A stretch of 64,000 nt of DNA from Symbiodinium natans (Eukaryota; Sar; Dinophyceae; Suessiales; Symbiodiniaceae). Shown in pieces: positions 22,155-33,600 of the stretch. Under the pieces are notes generated by a model that worked only from the letters and a program-made list of their open reading frames with translations, had not been told where the DNA came from and ran no database searches. A program made the translations under genes and the position numbers. The stretch spans positions 746,001 to 810,000 of the forward strand of contig CAJNDS010002634.1 of the NCBI GenBank assembly GCA_905221605.1, in the 5' to 3' direction. Numbering within the stretch: the first letter of the stretch is position 1; every line of letters starts with the position of its first letter.

Positions 22155-22190
22155 TTGTTGGGGGGGGGGGGGAAGGGGGGGGGAGAGGTT
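22155..22190. repeat. G-rich homopolymer tract
   Basis: GGGGGGGGGGGG, AA, GGGGGGGGG; preceded by a T run. Confidence 0.8.
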
Positions 22191-22386
22191 CCCTTACAAG
22201 CCTCTTCAAACCAAAAAGTGCACCCTTTTAGTACCATTTTAATTCCTAGGCTGCTCTCGGGCCTAGTTCTCGCGGATCTTTCTGAGCGGACGTATGTCCG
22301 TTCTGAGTCTCGCGGCCCGGTAGTGGCAGTCATGTCCCGCTGGCTTGTACACGACTTTCTGTTGGCTTTAAGAGTCATATACCCTG

Positions 22387-22590
22387 TACTGCTGCTGTCC
22401 CCATGAAGGTATATGGACCCTAAACCCTTTTTCCGGTACTACTGCTATCCCCATTAAGTTATATGGACCAAAAGCCCTTTTTCCTGCACTACTGCTATCC
22501 CCAACAAGGATGTATTGATCCTAAACCCTTTTCCCCGTACTACTGCTATCCCTACTAAGGTGTATGGAACCCTAAACCCTTTTAGGGTTC
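22387..22590. repeat. Four-copy tandem repeat derived from MITE family F
   Basis: Period about 59 bp; each unit contains TACTACTGCTATCCCC, then AAGGTATATGGACC and AACCCTTTT. The last unit runs into TTTTAGGGTTCATATG, the family F right end. Confidence 0.8.
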
Positions 22591-22768
22591 ATATGCGAGT
22601 TTTGGTTTTCAGCCTCCGGCCTGCACAGAAAGCCACCGAGTATCTGTTCCGACCCTGAGCCCCAAAAACCTTCACTGGCATGTTCCCTTGGTCCCCTCCC
22701 AAGAAAACTTCGCAGTTTAATTATGATTAATATTATTTCCATTATTATGTTTTTCATAAGGGGTGTTT

Positions 22769-22860
22769 AGGCTAATTATGGCCTTCAACATTACCGCCCA
22801 CCGGGAGACCTATCCTTTGCATCCGGCGGTGTCCAGCTACCTGGACTGGGTCCGGGGCCT
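22769..22860 (+). CDS. Candidate exon MAFNITAHRETYPLHPAVSS
   Basis: After GTTTAG| the frame reads LIMAFNITAHRETYPLHPAV and continues SSYLDWVRG; a TTTAGGG array of about 90 nt follows. No family recognised; donor unclear (GT at TGG|GTCCGG is one option). Confidence 0.4.
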
Positions 22861-22905
22861 CAGAATCTGGCTTTGTGGGGTTGAGTCGGAGGAAGTTACG
22901 TTAAG

Positions 22906-22997
22906 TTAGGGTTTAGGGTTTAGGGTTTAGGGTTTAGGGTTTAGGGTTTAGGGTTTAGGGTTTAGGGTTTAGGGTTTAGGGTTTAGGGTTTAGGGTT
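22906..22997. repeat. TTTAGGG heptamer array (13 units)
   Basis: Perfect tandem TTTAGGG on the right side of the candidate exon at 22769-22860. Confidence 0.95.
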
Positions 22998-23720
22998 GCT
23001 GCACCAGCTACCACATAACCCCGTCATGGTGATTCTTCTAGGTTCCTTAGACCAAAACACGCCCAACATGGGCTCTCCTGTCCACTGTCCAGGTCTCCTG
23101 CCAGGCGAAGTGGGCTCCTATTCCCTGTTTCTGGTGCTAGACTCTCTTATAATCCTACAAGAAAACCAAGATTAGGTTTAGGGTTTAGGGTTTAGGGTAA
23201 CCTTTAATTTGACAAAAAAAGGGTGCTCCGGGACCTTTGAGAAGCAGTTTCAGGAATCAGGCAGAACGGCTCAACGAGGGCACTCGACACACAGGAAGGT
23301 TAGGAGTTGGGGGGTTTACGATGTTTAGGGGGGTTTGCAGGGTTTTGGGAGTTTCGGGCTTAGGGGGGTCAGCCGGCTCACGTGCAAGAGAGATTCAGGG
23401 GCTTTGTTTGGCTGAGAGCTGTGGACACCAGGAGTACGTGTGATTGAAGGGGGGTTTAGAGCGCAATCCCTTGCGTGATTCGGTGAGGGTTCGCGAGTAG
23501 CGATCCAGTTCGAAAGCTGGTTCGTTCGTAGGGATGGACTTCCATATCCCAGACTTCAAGAAACGGCACAACTTGCAACCCTAAACCCTAAAGTCCAATA
23601 GGGTGGAGGCTTCGGCCTATAGGGCGCCGAGCCCCTCGAACCTTCCACCTTCTAAAGAAGTCTCCCAAGAGATCTGGGCTTTTGCCATGGAATCACTTTT
23701 TGAATGGATCCCTAAAACGA

Positions 23721-24037
23721 CCCTAAACCCTCAACGCTAAACCCTAAACCCTAAACCCTAAACCCTAAACCCTAAACCCTAAACCCTAAACCCTAAACCC
23801 TAAACCCTAAACCCTAAACCGTAACCCTAAACCCTAAACCCTAAACCCTAAACCCTAAACCCTAAACCCTAAACCCTAAACCCTAAACCCTAAACCCTAA
23901 ACCCTAAACCCTAAACCCTAAACCCTAAACCCTAAACCCTACACCCTACACCCTACACCCTAAACCCTAAACCCTAAACCCTAAACCCTAAACCCTAAAC
24001 CCTAAACCCTAAACCCTAAACCAAACCCTAAACCCTA
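23721..24037. repeat. CCCTAAA heptamer array (about 44 units)
   Basis: One of the two longest arrays in the window, with rare CCCTACA, CCGTAA and one 5-nt slip (CCAAACCC). Immediately upstream of the exon at 24054. Confidence 0.95.
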
Positions 24038-24053
24038 TAGAATTCCTACACAG

Positions 24054-24140
24054 CTTCGGGCCTGGGAGGCGGAGAGCATGTACCGGCCCGGCCGCGAGTT
24101 GGTGGACCTGTCACGGAGCCCGGGGGCCTGCGTTCTGCAG
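24054..24140 (+). CDS. Candidate exon, unrecognised protein
   Basis: Acceptor CTACACAG|. Reads LRAWEAESMYRPGRELVDLS and continues RSPGACVLQ. High GC and a balanced composition against an AT/heptamer background. Confidence 0.5.
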
Positions 24141-24164
24141 CCAGCTCCACTCGGATCTCTGCAT

Positions 24165-24262
24165 AGGTAGTTTTCTATATTAGGGCCCCTTTTGGGTACC
24201 CCTTAAAAGGCGGCACCCTTTGAACAGGATCCCAAAAATGGACCCTAATTTAGAGAACTACC
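24165..24262. mobile_element. MITE family G copy 1
   Basis: AGGTAGTTTTCTATATTAGG at the left and GGACCCTAATTTAGAGAACT at the right, inverted. Sister copy at 41587-41731 carries a heptamer array in the right arm. Confidence 0.75.
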
Positions 24263-24937
24263 TGGCGTGTTGTTTTGCAATTTCCTAATCCCAAAGCCTA
24301 AAAACCCTATGATGTGTTAAAGATAAGACGCCTCAAAAAGGAAGAACAGGCCAAAATTGAATAAGCCCAGGAGATCTGGTGTCTTCGAGTTGTCGGGATG
24401 TTCGCGCTTGAAAATCTACTGCAATCCCGAAACTCCTAAAACCACATGGTTTTGGGCTTCGGGTTCTTAAGGTCCAGTGTCGTTCCCTGAGCTCAGAAGC
24501 CTGGACTTAGTGACCGCGTTTCGCCCCAAGGGCGTTGGCCAAGAAGCATCCCCTGCCATGCCTGATGCTATATTTTCCCCACTAAGGATTTAGCAAGCTT
24601 ATACCTAAAACCCTAAACCCTAAACCCTAAACCCTAAACCCACCAAGGCCACAGCTTGATGGACGGCACGGATGTGACTGCCGCCTTGCCCCTACGAAAG
24701 GGGGGGCGGGCTTCTGGCTATATTTACCTGAGTGTTGATGACCCTTAGTTCTTTGAAGGCTCACGGCCACTTACAATGGTTTCTGCATCCAGAGGCCACC
24801 TGGGAACTCCCCCTGAGTTCACCAACCTCAAGGCCTCAATAACCATGAATCCTTCAACCCTGAAATCCACGAATTCCTCAACCCCAAACCCCAACACATG
24901 AATCCTGCAACCCTCAAAAACACCATAAAGCCTTCAG

Positions 24938-24981
24938 GCAACCACTTCGGCAAAGTGCTGGAGCGCATTTCTCCAAAGATG
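24938..24981 (+). CDS. Candidate exon NHFGKVLERISPKM
   Basis: Acceptor CCTTCAG|GC, reading NHFGKVLERISPKM. Right edge unclear. Function unknown. Confidence 0.35.
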
Positions 24982-25068
24982 TCACATAGTTAACCCCGCA
25001 TTTCTCTGGTTTGTCGGGTGACAAAAACGCCCAAACCCTTCAACTGCTGTTGCTCCGCCTTCGTCGAG

Positions 25069-25110
25069 GTTCTGCAGGCCATGCGGAACCCACAGGACGG
25101 TGCCGCAGCA
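25069..25110 (+). CDS. Candidate exon VLQAMRNPQDGAA
   Basis: Acceptor CGTCGAG|GTT; donor either GACG|GTGCC or GCAGCAG|GC. GC-rich coding-like frame VLQAMRNPQDGAA. Function unknown. Confidence 0.4.
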
Positions 25111-25824
25111 GGCACCGCGCTCGGGGCCGGGGGTTTTATTGTTGAGGGTTTCGGGGGACCCGATAAACCTACTTAATCAGCCAGAATAAGCGCCAGCAAC
25201 GGCGAAACAAGCCCAAACAGGCCTTCCTTCGCAAGGCCTCAAGAGAACCCCAACATGCCTAGCGGAGGTGTTTTCCGGACCCCGGATTTTGAGCTGGGAA
25301 TCTGCTGGCTGGAGTCTAGGATCCTTATTCCCCCCCACCCGGGCCCACTGTACTTGCAAGCAATAGCGGGAGCCCTAAGTTAAATTACCCTGAACCCTAA
25401 ACCCTATAGTTCCCCCTCCCACCTCCCGAGAAAAGCAGAAAACACAGAACATCTCTAGCACAGCAGCCCCCCTCCCCCAGCCAGGCGGTGTAACACCCTT
25501 GTCCCAAATAGCTTTGGCGATGGCTGCAACAACCCATGGCCTCACCCTAAACCAAACCCCGGCCACTACCTGAAGACTAGTTCCGTTTGGGGTCCGGTAT
25601 GGCTTTTCCAGTAAAGATTCTAGTTTACTACCCCAGAAAGGAACTACACCCGTCAGAGAGGCTAAACCTGAGTGTATGCCTCAGGTTCTCGACCCTAAGC
25701 CCGCACTTCAAGCACTCACAGTCTGTCGGGCGAAAGTGCAACAAGAATTCGCCCTGGGCCATGGAGCCCAGCCAAACCCGAAAGCCTAAGAACCTGAAGC
25801 GTGCCTCCTGCCCTTGGATTGCAG

Positions 25825-25870
25825 GGCTGAACATGTTCCGGGAGATTTTCTACCAGTGCGTGCCCGAGGG
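25825..25870 (+). CDS. Candidate exon LNMFREIFYQCVPEG
   Basis: Acceptor ATTGCAG|GG and GT donor GAGGG|GTGCG. Reads LNMFREIFYQCVPEG. Function unknown. Confidence 0.45.
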
Positions 25871-26450
25871 GTGCGTTGCACCCGAGCCCTTGGCAGTTTC
25901 GGGTTTAGTGTATAGGGTATACCCTAAACCCTAAACCCTAAACCCTAAAGGGTATAGGGCTCAGGGAGGGGTGGAACATGGCACGAAAGAGTAGATGTTG
26001 CTGGCCTGCCCTGGCTAGTTCGTGTTTGAGTTGGATCACACTCAGGTAATCCAGAAGAGCCAAACTGTCTCAGGCCCTCAGGCCCATGTCCCCAAGCCAC
26101 CCCAAGCCTCTCCAAATGATCCAAGTGCGCTTGAGGTGGGCGGTCGCGATGCGTCCCTGGCTCAGCATTGTTGGCCGTGCTCTTTGTGAGCTTAGCACCT
26201 TTGCCCTTTGCGGCACTTTCTAGGACAAAGGCTCTTGCGTCAGCGTCGGAGAGGCTTGGATTCTGCTTCGCTGGTCCTTCGGCATCAACGCCCTTCACAG
26301 AGCCCGTGGTTTAAAGAACGGCCTTCAGAAAATCCAAGCCCTCAACCCTGGGGCCCTCAGCCCTAAGCCTACAAGCCCTAAGCCGTACGCCCCTCAGCCT
26401 AAACCCAAAACCGGCCTCCCAAAATTTTAGGGAACTGCTAAGGCAAGCAG

Positions 26451-26497
26451 TTCAACCTCCTGGTGTTGCCCCATCACACCCAGGTGGAGATTCGAAG
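26451..26497 (+). CDS. Candidate exon FNLLVLPHHTQVEIR
   Basis: Acceptor CAAGCAG|TTC, GC donor CGAA|GCTTC. Reads FNLLVLPHHTQVEIR. Last candidate exon before the SulP gene. Function unknown. Confidence 0.45.
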
Positions 26498-27663
26498 CTT
26501 CAAGGGAGCTAGACTGACATGCTTCATGTGTTTCTGTGGGGAAGGGGGGGGCTTAGTAGTAGCGCAGGTGACCTTTAACCTTTTTGGGGGTATGAAACAC
26601 CCTATAAAATCCCAAAGTTTAACCTGTAATTCCCCCAGGTTACTGGACAACTAAGGGGAGTGAGAGGGGGGAGGGGGAGAGCTGAAAGGTGATCGGGCGT
26701 AACGGTCCATGTCATGCTTGCTTCTCCACGACGAAAGCCCTCTCTCCCTCTCTCTCTCTCGGAGGCATCGGGGGTTGCATTGGGCTTTGTAGGGTTTAGG
26801 AATGTAAGGAATGTAGGTTGTGATTGGGGGGTGTGCTTTTGAGAAGTCGCAAAGTGCCCGAAGCAAGCCATCGTTTCCAGGGAGGAGTCGCGGGCACTTC
26901 CGGTTCAGGCCATGCCTTTCACGGGTATTTCCGAACATCGTGGTGCCCCTTAATCCCCCGGATTACACTGCAAAACCTCACTATTAGATGAACCCCCAAT
27001 AGACACATCTGTTTTTCGAATCCCCCCATACCCTATAAACAGAAGCTGTGAAGCCGTCTGGTCGACCATGTCGCTTCGCATGCCTCTTGCTTTGGCGTCC
27101 AAACCGTCAGACCTAGCCTATGGGACTTCCGATAACCCCCTTATTGTCATACCCGCTTTTTAAGGCTGTCGTTCTATCATGGACCCCCTCATACATACAA
27201 GGGTGCTTTTTTTGAACCTCTTGCCCTGCACTTGAGAAAGATGGGCTCGACTTGTGAGTCGAGGAACTGTGGATTTCTTGCGGCGACACTGGATGTGGCA
27301 TCCGTGCCTGCGTAGCATATCGTAGCATATCGTAGCATGCTTCCCGCCATCAGCCCTGTTTCAACGTCGCGCGCCTGTGAAAAGTCCGTGGCGAAAGTGT
27401 CGCCGACAGTTTCTGGCTGCAGATGCCCTATAACCACCCACGCGACGTGCCCATTCCCCCATACCCCTCCTAGTCGAAACTCGAATGGCCTAGAACCTAG
27501 TCAAGTCTGACAAGACGATGCCCTAAAGTTAAGCCACTAAGTCCTAAACCCTCTTCAGCCCCCAAGCCATACCTTTAGGGTCTAGGGTTTAGGGTTTAGG
27601 GTTACTCAGGCATACTCAGGTCTATCTTCCCAAGCTCTTCTCCGGTCTTCCTTTCCTCAAGCC

Positions 27664-27696
27664 ATGGCTCCCGATGCCGACGTCTTCTTCCCGCTG
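27664..27696 (+). CDS. Possible start exon of the SulP gene
   Basis: ATG in AAGCCATGGCTCC context, reading MAPDADVFFPLS. Its position just upstream of the next SulP exon is the only link. Confidence 0.35.
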
Positions 27697-30600
27697 AGCC
27701 TTGGGCTTCGTTGTGGCGGTTGATCTCTTTGAGGTCTCGATTCAGAGGACAGTGTGCGGGATGGCGTCATTTTTAGGAAGATGTCCCTTGCAGTTCATAC
27801 TCCCATTTAAGCCCGAAGCCCCAAATCAAGAAAGCTCTCACTCAGCCCTGCACTACTCTCCCCCCCAAAAACAACCCAGAAGGATCCGGCAACACCCCCG
27901 ATGATCAAAGGGTAGGTTTTAGGGTCTAGGGTTGTAAACCCTAAGCCCCTGCAGAAGCCCGCCCAAGCTAACTTGGAGGTTCGCAAGTAATCATAAGTGG
28001 TTATAGGTAGGGTAACTATACATATAACTGGTTATACCCTTATTTAGGGTACTTATAACCCTACTTAGAACTACTCATGAACTATACATATAACTGGTTA
28101 TAACCTTCTTTAGGGTACTTATAACCCTACTTCCAACTACTCATGAACCCCCCGGGCCAAACGAAGGCAAGAGCCACAGCCTTTTGTGGCGCCACCTCGC
28201 AGTGGCTGGCTTGAGGCCCTTTACAAGTGGCGCGGCGGCAAGTACGATTGGGATTGGCCCTGAAACCTAAACCCTAAACCCTAAAGGGGCTTGGGATGTT
28301 CCCCCTAATGCTAACAGTCCTTAATGGGGAATATCATAGGGCATACTCTCATCCCTATTAAGGCAGGCTTACCCTGGAGTAGCCTCTCTATACCCTTGTA
28401 AAACAAAGAAAACAGGGAAGCGTGCCTCAAGTATTGGAGCCCTAGACCCTAAACCATGTTTAAGAAAAACCGTTTTGAAGGTACGAGGACTCTAGGTAGA
28501 GCATAGGATCTAGTAGTGTTGAGTTTGTGGGGGCTCTGGGCTACATTCTGGCGTGGCTGCCCAGCCCGGCTGCACAGTTTTTTTTCGGCCCGTTTGATAG
28601 AGAAAGCTCCCCAACTCCTGCCCAGAGGTATCCTTTTTAGGGTTTAGGCTTCAGGGTTTCGAAGGGTTTGGGGGAGCAAAAAAGGGTTCGGTCGGGCTCA
28701 AAAGCCTGCAGGGTTTGGAGGCTCAGTACCCTATCAACCGGGGACAAAGCCCCCTAGACTTGAGAACGGAACCAGAAAGGCTTTTGGTCCATATACTAAG
28801 GACATCATACGGGGCTAACAAGGAGCGTTCAAACTTGGAAGTCTGTCACTTCAAAGAGCCTTGCTGGTAGAGTAGGGTGACTCCCTGCTCTGTGAGAGTG
28901 CGGCTTTGCCTTGCTTGGGAGAAGGCACGCGTAAAAACGAAACTCTGGACCTGAGTAGATCGCCGGCCATGCTGTCGCAAGGATTCTGCCCATCGTCGAG
29001 TGGCTCCCAGCGTATAGCTGGCAAGAGCATGGGATCAAGGAGGGGTATAGGGTTTAGGATTTAGGGATTAGGCTTTAGGGTTTATGGCATCGGAAAGTGT
29101 CACGCGTCCAGGGCTAAAGTGAGACGCTTCTCACGTGGGCATTCCTTGCTTTGGGCTCTGTTTGGGCCTTCCTAGGAACTGCCGAGCACTCAAGTGTCGA
29201 CAGCCAAAAGTCATGCCAAGCTATGCCTAAACTCTTAGCAGGGCTGTACTGCACCGACTGGTCTTCCGCGAATCCGTCCTTGCAGGACCTTTCAGGCGGC
29301 ATCACGCTGGGATGCATCCTGGTAGCGCAGTCCCTGGCGCATGCGGACCTTTGCAAGGCTCCGGAATTCTTTTCAGGTTTTTTTGAGTTGTTTTCCAAGG
29401 GGAACCTTTGCCCGGGATGCTGTTAAGGAACCTTAACGTACGTTGCGATGGCTATATGTGCGTTGCTGGGACTTATATGTACTAAGACCGTGGAAGTTTA
29501 ATTTTAGTCTATAGAAATGAGCCAATCTTCCCTCCCAAGAACTCCTGAAGGAGGTGGCTCGGGCTTCCCAAAGTTCGGGAGGGCGTCGTGTCTTCGTAGC
29601 TGCGAAATGCAGAATTCAGCTGTGGGCAGCTTAGAGGGTTGAAGGGGCCAGGGCTTAGGCCAGGAGCCCAGTATTAAAACACGCCTTTTGGCTGAATCTG
29701 ACTTCCTATTTCTGAGGGGGGGGGGGCAGAAGAACAGACGTGAGTCTGTTCCGAAACCGGATGAATCTTGTTGGGACCCTGTCACAAAGAGCCTCGCCCG
29801 CGCATGTTGGTCTGAGAGCCTAAGCTCCCACAAGTGATCCCGATTTCTGAAACCCTGTAGGGTTTCGGGTTTTGGGGACTTAGATGGTTTTAGGGTTTTA
29901 GCGTTTAGGGTCTTAGGGTTTTAGGGTTTTAGGGTTTTTAGGGTTTTAGGATTTTAGGCTTTTAGGCTTTTGGGGTTTTCGGGTTTTAGGGTTTAGGGTT
30001 TTAGGGGTTTAGGTTTAGGGCTTAAGGAAGCCCCGACCCTTGGAATGGAATCACTAACTCGGCGTCGTCTTCTGATTCGGCCCTGGCATTTTTTCGGCTT
30101 GTTCGACTCGCGGCGTCTCACTCGGCCCCCGGCCCCAGCACTGCAAATAGGGTTTAGGGTTTAGGGTTTAGAGTTTAGGGTTTAGGGTTTAGGGTACCGG
30201 CCCACGTATCCGTGTCCGGATACACCCTTGGAATGTCAGTGTGCGATGTCGGTTTCATTCTGTCGACCAGTGCGAGCCATTACGGTTTATCTGGGTTGAA
30301 CCCTAAACCCTAAACCCTAAACCCTAAACCCTGCGAGGCTGGTGGAAGTTTCATGCTGTACTTTCTGCTTCCCCGGCAGTGCTAAGATCCCAGAATCCTC
30401 CCAAAGTCCTCGGCCCATCTACTGCCCTATACTACTACGATGACCTATTGCACCAAGATGACCCTAAACCCTAAACCCTAAACCCTAAACCCTAAACCCC
30501 AAACCCCAAACCCCAAACCCCAAACCCCAAACCCTAACCCTAAACCCTAAACTACGCCTAAAGCCCAAGCCCTAAACCCTAGCTATTGCAGGTGCAGCTC

Positions 30601-33600
30601 ATCCACGGCCCCTACAGCTGCATCATGCCGCCCATCCTCTACTCCCTCTTCGGCACTTGCGTCCACTCTTCCGTAGGCCATCGGCGGGGAGTGTCCTCAG
30701 GGCCATTGGCGATTATTTACAGTTTTTTCCTACTGTTTGCTTAAGAACCCCCCCCTCCCAAAAAAAAAAAAAGTTTTCCCTACAAAAGGCTAATGAGGGG
30801 ATTAATATTTTGTGCGCTCTGGGGGTTCTCAAGCACACGTCTGGCAACGAATGGCAGCTTTCGTTTGTAGCAAAGAGAATGCTTCAAGATAGGTGGAAGG
30901 CCCACAGCCCGAATTCAACCTGCAAGCCTATAGCCCTGGGATGTTCCCCCTTATACTCACAGTCATTTATAGTGTTCAGGACTGTTTGTATATGGGGGAA
31001 CATCCCAACCTATATAAACTTTTAAGCTGCATCGAATCCCTGTACACATGGAAGGGTTGGGTTTTGGGTTTGCAAGCTTGGGGTTATACGGCCTCCCCAG
31101 AGGGCAACATGCCCTGCAGCCCCTCCTCACGTAAGGTCAAAGGGTTAAAAGGGCTTATAGGGGTTTAGCGAAAGCTGGTAAGCTAGTACCTGTGGAGAAA
31201 AAAGGGGGACCCAGGGTGTACTCGTCCTGGATCTCCTGGCTAAGCGCGATGGCTTTAGTTGCCAACGCCCTTGCAGCCTCCGCACAGCTTCTGCCACCAG
31301 AACATTGACTTCATTTGCCTTTTGGACCCCTAAACCCTCTGCAGATTTGGAGAGCGTTTACTGAGTTTTTGTCCTTACTCCATTTGAGATTTGGACGTGC
31401 AGGCTCTCGAGATCTTGTCCTAGCAAATTGCCAAATTGCTGAACACTTTAAAAATCCCTTCGAGCTGTTTAACCCGGGTACGCCTTACAAGGACCCGGCA
31501 AGCCCCATGCTCGGCTATCAAGTGACCCCTTTGTGGACCGTTATCTTTAGTATACCTGAAGGTTTCTTTCCAAAAGAGCCCGTATTTAAAAACAAGCAAC
31601 CATCTAGCCAACATTCCGGTACGCACTATAGCACAAGAGCTTAAAACCTTGCCAACAGCATCCCGCCTTATGTTCCTTACACAAGTAGTTTGTGTACAAA
31701 CTATGACATAATGCGATCTACCAGTTAATCAATAAATAAAGACATGTATATTGGGTTCGGCCGGTCCACACTAACAGTCAAATAACGCCGTGGCCTTATA
31801 ACACACAGGCAAAAAATAGCACCAGGAATCCCAGTCAATTTTAGCATTTGCCGGGTGCTTTTTTTTGTGGGTCTGCTGGTGGTGACTGTTAGTCACATAG
31901 CAGCAGAAATAGCACCAGAAATAGCACAAACAATAGCACAAAAAATAGCACCAGAAATAGCGCCAGGAATAGCACAAAAAATAGCACCAGAAATAGCACA
32001 AACAATAGCACCAGAAATAGCACCAGGAATCCCAGTCAATTTTAGCAGCTTAGCATTTACCGGGTGCTGTTTTTTGTGGGTCTGCTGATGGTGATTGTTA
32101 GTCACATAGCACCAGCAACAGCACCAGAAATAGCACCAGAAATAGCACAAACAATAGCACAAAAAATAGCACCAGAAATAGCACAAACAATAGCACAAAA
32201 AATAGCACCAGAAATAGCACCAGGAATAGCACAAAAAAATGCACCAGAAATAGCACCAAAAATAGCACCAGGAATAGCACCAGGAATAGCAGGAATCTCA
32301 GTCAATTTTTTGGCATTTACCGGGTGCTTTTATTTGTGGGTCTGCTGGTGGTGACTGTTAGTGTGGACCGGCCGAACCCAACATGTATACATGTGTATAT
32401 CTATATATATATATATATATGTATATAATTTTGTTCTTATACTTACGTGTGATGGCTATTTGTTTATCTATGTATGTATGTATGTATGTATGTATGTATG
32501 TATGTATGTATACATATATATATATATATGTATACATATTGCGGTAAGTGTTTGCTGATCAATACAGCCTGCAACAGAACTCGTGGGTCTCCGACTCAGG
32601 GACTGGTGGCCTCATCTCCTTGCTCACAGGGGAGCAGCGCCTGGGATCACATTTAGGGGGCATTTGGGTTTAGGGTTTAGGGCTTAGGGTTTAGGGTTTA
32701 GGGTTCAGGGTTAATTTTTGGGGCTGAGCTGACTTCAGGGATTGAAAGAATTAGGGTTTCGGGCTTAGGGTTCAGGGTATGAAGTCTGCCACGCTGTGAG
32801 ATAGTTCCCGATGCTTGGCTTTCGCGCACGAGTCGCCTCCTCGCTTAAGGCGTTGAGTAGTCAGTATTGGTTACCTGGCAGAGTCACAGCAGGCCAGATG
32901 CAAAAGGTCTGCCACGCTTCAGAGCCAGTTGACATGCAGAGTCTGGGTTCAAAAAAAGGCTTTAGGGTTTAGGGTTTAGGGCTATGCGGGCTTCAGGTGG
33001 CTTCGGCAGCAGGGCAGGCTGAACTGGGGTGTAATTGGGGTTTGGTCTGGGGTTGGGCTGAGTGTGAGCCTTCGCTTAAACTTGGCCGCGCGGCCCCGAT
33101 GATTCTTGCTTGCCGTGGCCGCCTAGGCTTTTCGGGAGGGACTCGGGTGTTTTTACTGAGGTTGAAGTTGTGTTTGCGTGCAAATGCGTGATGATGCGTG
33201 TCCACGCCCATTTTGGAATCTCTCTGGTATCCCCTAAACCCTCAACCCGAAACCCCTGCAGTATTTGCTGACCACGCCGTAAACCCAGTCCTTGACTTGA
33301 GATTTCTAAGTGCTCGGACCCACAAACCTTCAACCATCTTAAACCCTGCGGCGCCGCAAGCTACAGACTGAAGAAGCCTCAAGGGGTTGAGGGTTTAGGT
33401 TTTAGGGCTTAAGGTTTAGGCTTCCCCACAAGAGCCCGAACACCAACAGGACCGAACAACTGGAATTCAAGCCTCTCTGAGCCTGATTTAGGGCCTTAGG
33501 GTTTAGGGTCCTTTGACCAAAAGAGGATCTTTTGTGAGGTTATCGGCGTATGGGCAATACAGGCTCAGGGCTCAGTGTTTAGACTCTAGACATGATTCTT

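Noticed and set aside
22387-22590. CRISPR-like array of repeats and spacers
   Set aside because: The whole 59-bp unit is repeated, with no unique spacers, and it derives from a family F element in a eukaryotic context.
23721-24037. Chromosome end (telomere) at the long CCCTAAA array
   Set aside because: Unique sequence and exons continue on both sides, and many shorter arrays of both orientations occur throughout.
31771-32354. Overlapping frames rich in IAPEIAQ or GAISGAI repeats
   Set aside because: They are translations of the short internal repeats of the hAT-like element and stay open in several frames because the repeat unit lacks stops.
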